Below are positions 54,864 through 64,000 of a DNA stretch of 64,000 nt, piece after piece (position 1 is the first letter of the stretch; each line of letters starts with the position of its first letter). The notes below the pieces were generated by a model. That model saw nothing but the letters and a program-made list of their open reading frames with translations, ran no database searches and was not told the origin of the DNA. The DNA lies in the NCBI RefSeq assembly GCF_017349075.1, contig NZ_JAFMOF010000002.1:1736001-1800000 (forward strand), written 5' to 3'. A program made the translations under genes and the position numbers. This stretch comes from Streptomyces triculaminicus. Lineage in GTDB: Bacteria; Actinomycetota; Actinomycetes; Streptomycetales; Streptomycetaceae.

Positions 54864-57800
54864 GTGGGGATGACGGAGATCCGTCGCGAATTGATCCGCG
54901 CGTTGCCGGAGGTACTGAAGACGCACGCGGCACGGTCGGGAGGCAAGACCGCCTTCCAGGACGCACGGCGAAGCGTCACGTACCAGGAGCTGGAGGAGCG
55001 GACCCGTCGTCTGGCCGGCCACCTCGAGCGGCTTGGCGTACGCAGGGGCGACCGGGTGGCGCTCGTGCTGGGCAACCGGGTGGAGACGGTGGAGAGTCTC
55101 CTCGCGGTGCTGCGGGCCGGAGCGGTGGGTGTTCCGCTCGATCCCGGGGCCGCGGACGCCGAGCTCGCGTACTTCCTCGACGACAGCGGGGCGGTCGCGG
55201 TGGTCACCGAGGACACGCTGCTGCCACGGGTCTCGCGGCTGGCGGCCGTACGGCCACGGTTACGGTCGCGGGTCCTGGTGGCGGGCACAGCCACAGGCGC
55301 GGATGCCATGCCGGACGGAGCGGCCGCGGGCACGCACGTCTTCGAACGGCTGGCCCGGGCGGATCCGGGATGCGCGCCCCGGGACGACCCCGGCCTGGAC
55401 GAGGCGGCCTGGATCCTCTACACCTCGGGCACCACCGGGCGGAGCAAGGGCGTGGTCTCCAGCCAGCGCACCGCGCTGTGGTCCGTGGCGGCGGCCTACG
55501 TCCCGTTGTGGGGCCTGGAGACACAGGACCGGCTGCTGTGGCCGCTGCCGATGTTCCACGCCTACGCCCACTCGTTGTGCCTGCTGGGTGTGGTGGCCGT
55601 GGGCGCGAGCGCGTATCTCCTCGACCGGGGTGCCGACGTCGCGCAAGCACTCACCGAACAGCGGTTCACCATCGTCGCCGGCGTGCCCGCCACCTACCGC
55701 CTGCTCACGAGCGCGGTCCGCGAAGCCTCCCGGCCGCCGGCCGGCATACGTCTGTGCGTCACCGCGGGCGCGCCATGTCCCCCGGAGCTGCGGGCGGACG
55801 TCGAGGAGCTGCTCGGCGCACCGCTGCTCGACGGCTACGGCAGCACCGAGACCTGCGGGAAGATCGCGGTCGACCGGCTCGACGGCTCCGGTGGCGCCGG
55901 CCCCAGCGGTCTGCCGGTGTCCGGCGTCGAGGTGCGGCTGACCGATCCGTCCAGCGGCGACGACGTCGCCGACGGGGACGAGGGGGAGATCTGGGTCCGC
56001 GGCCCGAACCTGATGCTCGGGTATCACGATCGCCCGGACGACACCGCCCAGGCGTTCAAGGACGGCTGGTACCGCACAGGGGATCTCGGCCGCCGCGTCC
56101 GACACGGCGGTCTGCGCGTCACCGGCCGCGTCAAGGAACTGATCATCCGTGGCGGCGAGAACATCAACCCGGTCGAGGTCGAGCACGTACTGCTCGCCTG
56201 CCCCGGCGTCGTGGACGCGGCCGTCGCCGGCAGACCGCATGACGTGCTCGGTGAGGTGCCGGTCGCGTTCGTGGTCGCTGACCCGCAGCTCGGCGTCGAC
56301 CTCGACCGGGTGCGCGACGCGTGCCGGGAGCGGCTGTCGGGCTTCAAGGTGCCGGACGAGGTGTACGAGACCGACTCTGTGCCCCGCACCCCCTCCGGCA
56401 AGACCGACCGTCCCGCGCTGGCCCGGCACCTGGCCGAACGCCTCGGCTCGACGCGCGAGGCCACCGCGTCCGCCCAGCGCCGGCGCCTGGCGGCACTGGC
56501 CCCGTCCGGGCGGTACGACGCCGTGCTGCGTCTCGTCCTCGCCGCGACGGCACACGCGAGCGGCGTGCCGGAGCGGGACCTGGAACCGGGCCGGCCCTTC
56601 ACCGACTTCGGGGTCACGTCGCTCGGGGGCGTACTGCTGCGCGACCGGCTGGGCACGGCCACCGGCCTGGAGCTGCCCGCCACCTTGGTGTTCGACCAGC
56701 CGACGCCCGCCGCCGTGGCGGAATTCCTGCAGACCGCGCTGCTCGGTGACTCGGCCCCCGACGGCCGCCCGGGCAGTGGCAGGGCGCGTACGCCCGCGGC
56801 GGAGCCGGTGGCCATCGTCGCGATGGCCTGCCGGTATCCGGGCGGCGTGGCCTCACCCGAGGACCTGTGGCAGCTCGTCGCGAACGGGATCGACGCGACG
56901 TCGGACCTCCCCGACGACCGCGGCTGGGACCTGCCCGGCCTCTTCGACCCCGACCCCGACCGGCTCGGCACGTCCGTCACCCGCCGCGGCGGGTTTCTGC
57001 ACGAGGCGGCCGACTTCGACGCGGCCTTCTTCGGGATGTCTCCGCGGGAGGCACTGGCCACCGACCCGCAGCAGCGGATCCTGTTGGAGACCACCTGGGA
57101 GCTCCTGGAGCGGGCCGGTATCGACCCGACGGCCCTGCGCGGCAGTGACACCGGCGTCTTCGTCGGCGTGATGCACGACGACTACGCCGGCCGTCTGCTG
57201 AACCGAGGCCCGCACGAGCTGGAGGCGCACCTCGCGCTGGGCTCGGCGGGCAGCGTGGCCTCGGGCCGTATCGCCTACGCCCTGGACCTGCGCGGGCCCG
57301 CCGTGACCGTGGACACCGCCTGCTCGTCGTCGCTGGTGGCGATGCACTCGGCGGCGCAGGCACTGCGGTCCGGCGAGTGTTCGCTGGCGGTGGCCGGGGG
57401 CGTCACGGTGATGGCCACCGCGGCGTCGTTCGTCGCGTTCAGCAGGTTGCGGGGCCTGGCGCCGGACGGCCGGTGCAAACCGTTCTCGGCCGCGGCCGAC
57501 GGCACCGGCTGGGCGGAGGGCGTAGGTGTGGTCCTGCTGGAGCGGCTGTCCGACGCCCGGCGCCACGGCCATCCGGTGCTGGCCGTGCTCCGAGGCTCGG
57601 CCGTCGCTTCCGACGGCGCGTCCAACGGCCTGACCGCGCCGAGCGGCCCGGCCCAGCAGGACGTCATCCGGCAGGCCCTCGCCACCGCCGGGCTGTCCCC
57701 GGCCGACATCGACACGGTCGAGACGCACGGCACCGGCACCGCGCTCGGCGATCCCATCGAGGCCCAGGCGCTGCAGACCGCGTACGGGCGGGAGCGGCCC

Positions 57801-60800
57801 GGCGACCGGCCGCTGTGGCTCGGGGCGCTCAAGTCCAACATCGGGCACACCCAGGCCGCGGCCGGCGTCGGCGGTGTCATCAAGACGGTCCTGGCCATGC
57901 GCCACGGACGGCTGCCGCGCAACCTGCACTGCGAGGAGCCGTCACCGCGCGTGGACTGGTCGTCGGGCGCCGTACGCCTCCTGACGCGGGAGGAGGAGTG
58001 GCGTCCGGCCCGACCCGGAGGCCCGCGCCGGGCAGCGGTGTCCGCGTTCGGTATCGGCGGGACCAACGCCCACGTCATTCTGGAGGAGGCCCTTGAGGAG
58101 CCCGCTGGGGAATCGGTTCTGGAAACTGCCGCCCCCGGGCACTGGAAAGCGGTGCCACCACTGCTGCTGTCGGGTGCGGATTCTCAGGCTCTGCGCGCGC
58201 AGGCCGGGCAGGTGGCGTCCCTGCTGCGAGAGCAACCTCAGCTGTCCTCGCTGGATGTCGCGTTCTCCCTGGTTACGACCCGGGCGGCGCTCACACATCG
58301 GGCGGCTGTGACCGGAGGGGACCGCGAGGCGCTGCTGAACGCTCTGGACGCGTTGGCGGCCACCGGTCACGGCCCCGGAAGCACCGAGGTGAGGCCCGGC
58401 GCGCCTGCCGGGCGGCTGGCAATGCTGTTCTCCGGCCAGGGCGGGCAACGGCCCGGCATGGGACGAGAACTGCACAGTACGTTCCCCGGCTTCGCGGCCG
58501 CCTTCGACGCCCTGTGCGAACGCTTCGACGGCACCGGCGGTTTCGAGCGGCCGCTGCGCACCGTGCTGTGGGCGGACGAGAACACCGACGCCGCCGCCCT
58601 GCTGGACAGGACCGACTTCGCGCAGGCGGGACTGTTCGTCTACGAAGTGGCGCTGTTCCGGCTGCTGGAGTCCTGGGGAGTACGGCCGGACGCCGTGGCC
58701 GGGCACTCCGTGGGAGAGCTGGCAGCGGCCCACGTCGCGGGCGCCCTGTCGGAGGTGGAAGCCGTGGAGCTGGTCGCGGCCCGGGGCCGGCTGATGCGGC
58801 AACTGCCCGGTCACGGCGCCATGGTGGCCCTGGAGGCCACCGAGGCCGAGGCGGCGGAAGAGCTGGCAGACCTGGCGGATCTGGCGCACCACGTGGCGAT
58901 CGCGGCGGTGAACGGTCCCCGGTCGGTCGTCGTCTCCGGGGAGGAGGAAGCCGTACGCGTCGTCGCCGCCCGGTTCGCCGGTCGCGGACGCCGCACCACG
59001 CGGCTGCGGACCGGCCATGCCTTCCACTCACCGCTGATGGAACCGATGCTCGCCGAGTTCGGCCGCATCGCCTCAGGCATGGCCTACGGGAAGCCGCGCA
59101 TCCCGGTGATATCGACCGTGACCGGGCGCCCAGCCGACGGGGACGACCTGCGCTCGGCGGCGTACTGGGTGCGCCACGCCCGCGAAACCGTACGGTTCGG
59201 GGACGCCGTGCGACATCTCGTGAACGACGAGCGGGTGACCGCCTGCGTGGAGGTGGGCCCCGACGCGCAGCTCACGGCGGCTGCCCTGGGCGGCGCCGCG
59301 GGGGAGCGCGGGGGAGTGATGTGCACGGCCACCGCCAGGGCCGGGGCACCGGAGGTACAGGCGGTCCTGGCCGCGCTCGGCCGGCTGCACGTACACGGCC
59401 TGCCGGTGGACTGGCGCCGGATGTACGAGGGCAGCGGCGCCCGGCGGGTGGACCTGCCGACCTACCCCTTCCAACGGCAGCGCTACTGGCTGGAGGACAC
59501 CGAAGCCCCCGCACCGGCCGGCAAGGACCACCCTCTGCTGACCGGCACGACGACCACCATGCCCGGCACGGAACGCCTGCTCTGCACCGGCCACCTCTCC
59601 ACCGCCGCCCAGCCCTGGCTGGGCGACCACGTCATCGCGGGGCAGGTGCTCGTACCCGCCACCGCGTTCGCCGAGATGGTGATCCACGCGGGCGACGCAT
59701 GCGGGCTGGAAGTCATCGAGGACTTCGCGCTGCTGGCCCCGCTGCCGCTGCCGCCCTCCGGTTCTGGCGACGGGGTCCAGGTGCAGGTGGTCCTCGGTGA
59801 ACCGGACGCCTCCGGCCGCCGCACCGCGGACGTCCACTCCCGTCCGCGGGAGTCCGGCCCGCTGGGCACCTGGACGCACCACGCGACCGGGCGGCTCGGC
59901 CCGGCCACCGGGCAGGGAGTCCATGATTCCGGCGCCTCCGCGTGGCCGCCCCCGAGCGCCGTGCCCGTGGACCTCGCGGGCGCCTACGATCGCCTGGCCG
60001 ACGCCGGTCACGCGTACGGTCCTGCCTTCCGGGGCGTCACGTCCGTCTGGCGGGGGCCGGACGAGGAGGTGTTCGCCGAGGTACGCCTGCCCGGGGCGCC
60101 GAGCGCCGACGCCGGCCGGTACGGCATTCACCCCGCCCTGCTGGACGCCGCGCTGCACGCGACACTGCTTGCCGCGCCGACCGCCGGTCCCGTCCGCGTG
60201 CCCTTCGCCTGGCGCGGCATGAGCGTGTACGCCGTCGGTGCCACGGCGCTGCGCGTACGCATACGCACCACCGGCCCGGACACGGTCGCCGTGGACCTCG
60301 CCGACCCCGCCGGCAGGCCGGTGGCCCGGGTGGATTCCCTGACCACCCGGCCCGTACCGGAATCCGTCGGTGCCGCGGCCGCGGAAGTGAGCGCTGCCGG
60401 GGGCCTGTACGGCCTGCGGTGGGTCGGCGTTCCGGCCGACGGCGACGTGCCGTACCTGTCCGTGGCGGAACCCGACGACCTCGGCCTGCGCTCCCTGCTC
60501 CCCGGGCCGCCGGCCGGAAGAGGGACCGACGCCCCCAGGGCGGTGGTGGTCTCCCTGTCCTGTCTCTCCTCGGGCGCCGACCCGGCCGCGGACACCCATA
60601 CCCTGACCGCGCGTGCCCTGGCTGTGCTGCAGGCCCGACTGTCCGCCCCGGCCGCGCCCGGATCGCGGCTCGTCGTGGTGACCCGCGGCGCCACCTCCGC
60701 CGTGCCGGACCTGCCGGCCGCCGCGGTGTGGGGCCTGGTGCGTTCCGCACAGACGGAGTATCCCGGGCGTCTCACGCTCGTGGACACCGACGGCCGGCCC

Positions 60801-62912
60801 GACTCCCTGCGCCTGCTGCCGGCCGCCGTCGCCACCGGCGAACCCCAGCTCTCCCTCGTCGAAGGCGCCGTGCGCGTTCCCCGGCTGGCCGGCACCGACA
60901 CGCCCCAGGGCAGTTCTCCGGTCGAGGGTACGGTCCTGGTGACGGGCGGTACCGGAGCCCTCGGCGGCCTGCTGGCCCGGCACCTGGTCACCCGGCACAA
61001 GGTCCGCCGCCTCGTCCTCGTCAGCCGTCACGGCCTCCGGTCGCCGGCCGCGCGACGGCTGCGAGCAGAGCTCCAGGAGTCCGGCGCCCGCGTGGACGTG
61101 ATCGCCTGTGATGCCGCCGACCGCACGGCGCTGGCCTCCGTCGTGAAGACGTACGCGCACGAGCTGAGCGCCGTCGTTCATGCCGCTGGTGTCCTGGACG
61201 ACGGCGTGCTGGAGGCCCTGACACCCGGGCGGCTGGCCGCAGTGCTGCGGCCGAAGGTGGACGCCGCCTGGAATCTGCATGAGCTGACGAAGCATCTGCC
61301 CCTGTCCCACTTCGTCCTGTTCTCCTCGGCGGCCGGAGTGCTGGGCACCGCGGGCCAGGCCGACTACGCCGCCGCGAACACCTTCCTGGACGCGCTCGCG
61401 CACCACCGCGCCTCCCTCGGCCTGCCGGCGATCTCGCTCGCCTGGGGGCCGTGGGCAGGCGGGGAGGGGATGGCGGCACGTACCGCCGCCCCCGACCGGG
61501 CCATGGACGGCCTGCTGCGCGCCGTCTCCCCCGAACAGGGTCTGGCGATGTTCGACGCCGCGCTGGGCAGCGGTGAACCGGTGTTGGCCCAGCTGCTGCT
61601 GGACCGTTCGCGGAAGGCGGGCACCGCCGGGCAGCCGGTGCCGCCGCCACTGCGGGGGCTGCTGCGCACGGCCCGCCCGGCAGCCGGGGCCGCGACCGGA
61701 GCCTGGCGGGAACGGCTCGCCGCGCTGCCCGTATCCGACCGGGCGCCGGCCTTGCTCGAGCTCGTCCGCGAGGAAGTCGCCACCGTGCTCGGCCATGCCG
61801 GCGCGGACGCCGTGGCGCCCGGCCGCCCCTTCACCGAGCTGGGCTTCGACTCCCTGACCGGGGTACTGCTGCGCAACCGTCTCAGTGCTCTCACTGGCGT
61901 GCCCTTGCCCGCCACTGTCGTGTTCGACCGGCCCAGCGCCGTGGAGTTGGCCGGCCTTCTCCACGAGGAGTTGGGTGGAGCCCTGCTCGAACGTGTCCCC
62001 GCCACCGGTCCCGCCCCCTCACGAGGAACGGCACGGACGCCCCAGACGCTCGCCTCCCTCTACCGGCGCGTGTGCGAGACAGGGGATGTCGTCTCGGCGA
62101 TGCACTTGCTGGTGACCGCCTCGCTCGCCCTGCCCGCCTTCGACCACGCCGACAGCGCCCGGCACGCGCTCGCGCCCCTCAAGCTGGCCGAAGGCACCGC
62201 CGGTCCCGCGCTCGTGTGCTTCCCCGGCTTCTTCCCCGCTCTCGGCAGACCCGGGCACGCCACGCTGGCCTCCGCCTTCGGCGGCGAACGGGACGTGCTC
62301 GAGCTCCAGCACCCCGGCGTTGCAGAAGGGGATGCCGTCCCTCGGGACTGGCAGACCCTCGTGGACCTGCACGCCGACACCGTGCGCAAGCACGTCGGCG
62401 ACCGCCCGTACGTCGTCCTCGGTTCCTCGATGGGCGGCTGCCCCGCGCACTCGGTGGCCGCACGTCTCGCGGCCACCGGTACACCACCGCTCGGCCTCGT
62501 CCTCATCGACACCTACCACGTCACCCCGGACCTCGAGAGCGAGCCGTGGCTGCTCGCCCTGCCCGCCCGTATCCCCTGGCAGATGGGCGAGCGGTTCGAC
62601 ACCGCCGTGGACGACACGTCCATGGCCGCCCTCGGCGCCTACACCCGTATCGCCCGTGGCTGGCAGCCGGAACCGACAGACGTCCCCACCCTGCTGCTCC
62701 GCGCCACCGAACCGCTGCCGCAGCCACCAGGCCACGGCATGCATGAGACGGGGGCCGGGGAGCGGCGAACGTCCTGGCCGCTGCCGCACACCTCAGTGGA
62801 CGTCCCCGGCAACCACTGGAGCATGACCGAGGAGCACGCGCATACGACGGCGGAGACCATCCGGGCATGGCTCGGCACACGGCTCACGGCCACCGGCGAT
62901 GTCCAGGAGTGA
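54864..62912 (+). CDS. One-module type I PKS with acyl-ligase loader and thioesterase
   Basis: A 2,682-residue synthase. Approximate order: acyl-AMP ligase 25-530 (YTSGTTGRSKG, GSTETCG, YRTGDLG, SGKTDR); ACP1 near 585 (GVTSLGG, Ser kept but the usual Asp before it is Thr); KS 650-1075 with DTACSSS, ETHGTGT and KSNIGHT; AT 1185-1480 with GHSVGE and HAFHS, predicting malonyl-CoA; DH 1555-1830 with HVIAGQVLVP and HPALLDAALH intact; KR 2025-2210 with GGTGALGG, LDD (B-type) and Tyr in YAAAN; ACP2 near 2326 (GFDSL); TE 2380-2680 with GSSMGG and GNHWS. There is no ER. One cycle would give an alpha,beta-unsaturated acid from a free acid starter; iteration is possible. It starts at GTG 54864 or ATG 54870. 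No tailoring gene is adjacent. Confidence 0.93.
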   Translation: MGMTEIRRELIRALPEVLKTHAARSGGKTAFQDARRSVTYQELEERTRRLAGHLERLGVRRGDRVALVLGNRVETVESLLAVLRAGAVGVPLDPGAADAELAYFLDDSGAVAVVTEDTLLPRVSRLAAVRPRLRSRVLVAGTATGADAMPDGAAAGTHVFERLARADPGCAPRDDPGLDEAAWILYTSGTTGRSKGVVSSQRTALWSVAAAYVPLWGLETQDRLLWPLPMFHAYAHSLCLLGVVAVGASAYLLDRGADVAQALTEQRFTIVAGVPATYRLLTSAVREASRPPAGIRLCVTAGAPCPPELRADVEELLGAPLLDGYGSTETCGKIAVDRLDGSGGAGPSGLPVSGVEVRLTDPSSGDDVADGDEGEIWVRGPNLMLGYHDRPDDTAQAFKDGWYRTGDLGRRVRHGGLRVTGRVKELIIRGGENINPVEVEHVLLACPGVVDAAVAGRPHDVLGEVPVAFVVADPQLGVDLDRVRDACRERLSGFKVPDEVYETDSVPRTPSGKTDRPALARHLAERLGSTREATASAQRRRLAALAPSGRYDAVLRLVLAATAHASGVPERDLEPGRPFTDFGVTSLGGVLLRDRLGTATGLELPATLVFDQPTPAAVAEFLQTALLGDSAPDGRPGSGRARTPAAEPVAIVAMACRYPGGVASPEDLWQLVANGIDATSDLPDDRGWDLPGLFDPDPDRLGTSVTRRGGFLHEAADFDAAFFGMSPREALATDPQQRILLETTWELLERAGIDPTALRGSDTGVFVGVMHDDYAGRLLNRGPHELEAHLALGSAGSVASGRIAYALDLRGPAVTVDTACSSSLVAMHSAAQALRSGECSLAVAGGVTVMATAASFVAFSRLRGLAPDGRCKPFSAAADGTGWAEGVGVVLLERLSDARRHGHPVLAVLRGSAVASDGASNGLTAPSGPAQQDVIRQALATAGLSPADIDTVETHGTGTALGDPIEAQALQTAYGRERPGDRPLWLGALKSNIGHTQAAAGVGGVIKTVLAMRHGRLPRNLHCEEPSPRVDWSSGAVRLLTREEEWRPARPGGPRRAAVSAFGIGGTNAHVILEEALEEPAGESVLETAAPGHWKAVPPLLLSGADSQALRAQAGQVASLLREQPQLSSLDVAFSLVTTRAALTHRAAVTGGDREALLNALDALAATGHGPGSTEVRPGAPAGRLAMLFSGQGGQRPGMGRELHSTFPGFAAAFDALCERFDGTGGFERPLRTVLWADENTDAAALLDRTDFAQAGLFVYEVALFRLLESWGVRPDAVAGHSVGELAAAHVAGALSEVEAVELVAARGRLMRQLPGHGAMVALEATEAEAAEELADLADLAHHVAIAAVNGPRSVVVSGEEEAVRVVAARFAGRGRRTTRLRTGHAFHSPLMEPMLAEFGRIASGMAYGKPRIPVISTVTGRPADGDDLRSAAYWVRHARETVRFGDAVRHLVNDERVTACVEVGPDAQLTAAALGGAAGERGGVMCTATARAGAPEVQAVLAALGRLHVHGLPVDWRRMYEGSGARRVDLPTYPFQRQRYWLEDTEAPAPAGKDHPLLTGTTTTMPGTERLLCTGHLSTAAQPWLGDHVIAGQVLVPATAFAEMVIHAGDACGLEVIEDFALLAPLPLPPSGSGDGVQVQVVLGEPDASGRRTADVHSRPRESGPLGTWTHHATGRLGPATGQGVHDSGASAWPPPSAVPVDLAGAYDRLADAGHAYGPAFRGVTSVWRGPDEEVFAEVRLPGAPSADAGRYGIHPALLDAALHATLLAAPTAGPVRVPFAWRGMSVYAVGATALRVRIRTTGPDTVAVDLADPAGRPVARVDSLTTRPVPESVGAAAAEVSAAGGLYGLRWVGVPADGDVPYLSVAEPDDLGLRSLLPGPPAGRGTDAPRAVVVSLSCLSSGADPAADTHTLTARALAVLQARLSAPAAPGSRLVVVTRGATSAVPDLPAAAVWGLVRSAQTEYPGRLTLVDTDGRPDSLRLLPAAVATGEPQLSLVEGAVRVPRLAGTDTPQGSSPVEGTVLVTGGTGALGGLLARHLVTRHKVRRLVLVSRHGLRSPAARRLRAELQESGARVDVIACDAADRTALASVVKTYAHELSAVVHAAGVLDDGVLEALTPGRLAAVLRPKVDAAWNLHELTKHLPLSHFVLFSSAAGVLGTAGQADYAAANTFLDALAHHRASLGLPAISLAWGPWAGGEGMAARTAAPDRAMDGLLRAVSPEQGLAMFDAALGSGEPVLAQLLLDRSRKAGTAGQPVPPPLRGLLRTARPAAGAATGAWRERLAALPVSDRAPALLELVREEVATVLGHAGADAVAPGRPFTELGFDSLTGVLLRNRLSALTGVPLPATVVFDRPSAVELAGLLHEELGGALLERVPATGPAPSRGTARTPQTLASLYRRVCETGDVVSAMHLLVTASLALPAFDHADSARHALAPLKLAEGTAGPALVCFPGFFPALGRPGHATLASAFGGERDVLELQHPGVAEGDAVPRDWQTLVDLHADTVRKHVGDRPYVVLGSSMGGCPAHSVAARLAATGTPPLGLVLIDTYHVTPDLESEPWLLALPARIPWQMGERFDTAVDDTSMAALGAYTRIARGWQPEPTDVPTLLLRATEPLPQPPGHGMHETGAGERRTSWPLPHTSVDVPGNHWSMTEEHAHTTAETIRAWLGTRLTATGDVQE

Positions 62913-63050
62913 TTGCGGCGCCCACGAGCGCGGGCAATGGCCAGAACATCACGTTCGGCCTCATATCCTCTAAAAGGACTGTTTCAAGCGGAACTTGGGC
63001 AGTTTGTCGCCAAGAGTGTGGGCGGGCAACAGTTTCCCAGGGGGGAATTC

Positions 63051-63434
63051 ATGCCGGAAGATCAGTCGAATGAGGAAGTCCGTGGCGGGAGCCCGGACTC
63101 GGCAGTCGATCGGGTGGCCGACTTCTACGGCGCCTACATCGATGCCGTCGACGACGGAACCGATGACCTGGGTCAGGAGCTTCGCGCCCACTACCTCACG
63201 GAGGACCTCCGGCAACGGTTGGCCGCCTGGGAGGAGGCCAACCACGCCGACGGCGTCCTGCGCGCCCAGGACGTGCCCACCCACTGGGAAGTCCGCTACC
63301 ACGACTCCGGTGCTGGGCACCTGTTCACCACGGTCACGCTCACCTGGGGTACCGGCCCGGACGCCGGGCACACTCGGCTGGCAGTGCAAAGCGACCTGAG
63401 CACCAAGCTCATCTCGGACATCGATGACGGGTGA
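63051..63434 (+). CDS. Hypothetical small protein
   Basis: A 127-residue acidic soluble protein (AVDRVADFYGAYIDAVDDGT, LRAHYLTEDLRQRLAAWEEA, VRYHDSGAGHLFTTVTLTWG). The alternation of N-terminal helices and later strands suggests an NTF2-like fold, but I recognise no family. ATG 63051 follows a GGGGGAATTC site. It is 140 bases downstream of the PKS and could be expressed with it. Confidence 0.6.
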   Translation: MPEDQSNEEVRGGSPDSAVDRVADFYGAYIDAVDDGTDDLGQELRAHYLTEDLRQRLAAWEEANHADGVLRAQDVPTHWEVRYHDSGAGHLFTTVTLTWGTGPDAGHTRLAVQSDLSTKLISDIDDG

Positions 63435-63545
63435 CTCGGGCCCTGACGCGGGCGCGAGACAGCTGAGGAAACAGGGCCGGCTGCACGTCAACCCCGACCC
63501 TGAATGGGTGCGCGAACAGCTCTCCCGCTCCGCGTGATCGGGAGC

Positions 63546-63577
63546 CTCCGTCTGCGCGGTACAGCGCAGACGGAGGT
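63546..63577. terminator. Perfect 13-bp hairpin terminator
   Basis: 63546-63558 pairs exactly with 63565-63577 across a six-base loop, 13 bases past the stop of the minus-strand lipoprotein gene. It may also serve the convergent plus-strand gene. Confidence 0.75.
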
Positions 63578-63589
63578 TGAAGGGCAAGC

Positions 63590-64000
63590 TCAGCCGAAGA
63601 AGACGGAGGAGATGTCGTTGTCGAAGCCGATGGTGGCGAGATCGGCGACGTCGCCGTTGACGACCTTGGACTTGCCCTTGCAGTTGGCCTCGGACCAGAT
63701 CTTCAGACTGCCCTGAGCCTGCAGGGAGGAGGCGACGTTGTCGCGCGCGACGTTCTGGCAGCCCTTGCCCGCCAGGCCCTGGGAGGGGTCGCCGAAGTTG
63801 GCGTCGTCGAAGAGGACGACGCTGGTGGCGGGCTTGCCCTGGCCACTGTTCCCACCGCCGGTAGCAGCCCCGCCCGCCTTCTTGCCGTCGGGGGTCACAC
63901 CGAACCACGTGCCCCCGACGCCCTGCCCCTTCGTGTCACCGGGCTTGGTGTCCTTGCCGAAGCGGTAGACAGGCCAGCCCCCGACGGTGACCTGGAGCGT
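63590..64000 (-). CDS. COG4315-type secreted-repeat protein with crystallin/I36-like domain, partial
   Basis: The C-terminal 136 residues of a gene that starts beyond the right edge. The visible start (VTVGGWPVYRFGKDTKPGDT, KGQGVGGTWFGVTPDGK) is the second half of a COG4315/lipoprotein_15 secreted repeat. After a Gly-rich linker (GGAATGGGNSGQGK) comes a beta/gamma-crystallin or inhibitor-I36-like domain (VVLFDDANFGDPSQGLAGKG, SLKIWSEANCKGKSKVVNGD, IGFDNDISSVFF), with two Cys probably bonded. It is an extracellular protein of unknown role. Confidence 0.75.
   Translation of the reverse strand, partial: TLQVTVGGWPVYRFGKDTKPGDTKGQGVGGTWFGVTPDGKKAGGAATGGGNSGQGKPATSVVLFDDANFGDPSQGLAGKGCQNVARDNVASSLQAQGSLKIWSEANCKGKSKVVNGDVADLATIGFDNDISSVFFG

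Noticed and set aside
59073..61964. 963-residue open frame on the minus strand opposite the PKS
   Set aside because: Antisense shadow of high-GC coding sequence; the plus strand carries clear PKS domains throughout.

Overview
The window looks like accessory chromosome of a Streptomyces or close actinomycete. It has very high GC, strong G/C bias at third codon positions, frequent GTG and TTG starts, twin-arginine exported proteins, and gene families typical of that genus (XRE/ImmA/DUF6545 cassettes, darcynin, Eis-like acetyltransferase, galactose-oxidase-like enzyme). No rRNA, tRNA, CRISPR array or intact insertion sequence was seen. Specialised-metabolism loci alternate with regulators and stretches of decayed genes.

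Layout. 1-3.4 kb: an adenylation-carrier-reductase enzyme, broken by an apparent one-base frameshift and running off the left edge, then a flavin/F420-type PPOX protein. 4.0-5.4 kb: a compact RiPP locus, a 78-residue acidic precursor, a perfect hairpin and an ATP-grasp ligase (graspetide type). 5.9-7.7 kb: poorly characterised helix-turn-helix, membrane and coiled-coil proteins. 8-15.7 kb: small enzymes (two VOC proteins, GT2, SnoaL-like, methyltransferase) among relics of a NUDIX gene, an ECF sigma factor, two transposase tails and a Ser/Thr kinase with a nonsense codon, plus a secreted CdtB-like nuclease fused to a ricin-type lectin. 16-19.7 kb: an overlapping operon of XRE regulator, ImmA/IrrE peptidase, DUF6545 membrane protein and cytochrome P450, behind palindromic operator candidates. 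19.8-29.3 kb: a galactose-oxidase-like copper radical oxidase, hydrolases, and a multicopper oxidase/membrane protein/darcynin operon divergent from a TetR gene with clear inverted repeats. 29.5-38.9 kb: an MmyB-type regulator, an amidohydrolase, a carotenoid oxygenase with its TetR, a LysR/MFS divergent pair around a perfect 15-bp palindrome, a Tat-exported protein with three Cys-rich repeats, and an Eis-type acetyltransferase.

39.2-49.4 kb holds two further biosynthetic candidates. The first pairs an aromatic amino acid decarboxylase with a DMATS-type prenyltransferase. The second is a metal-type locus: an MFS exporter divergent from a FecBCD-like importer, a DUF364 protein, a PduX-like GHMP (threonine) kinase and a cysteine-synthase-like PLP enzyme. 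The divergent promoter holds an AT-rich Zur/Fur-like palindrome. The gene content suggests an uncharacterised metallophore made from phosphothreonine. 49.4-54.8 kb: a secreted hydrolase, a hydrolase relic, a peptidoglycan-binding-like protein, a P450-like/PEP-mutase fusion, an ArsR regulator and a second PPOX protein. 54.9-62.9 kb: a 2,682-residue one-module type I PKS (ligase-ACP-KS-AT-DH-KR-ACP-TE). The right edge carries a small unknown protein and a truncated COG4315-type lipoprotein gene.

Two genes (at about 0.75 kb and 46.55 kb) lose frame by one base at or near runs of five C on the coding strand. These could be real mutations or homopolymer errors in the assembly, and raw reads should be checked before either gene is called dead.
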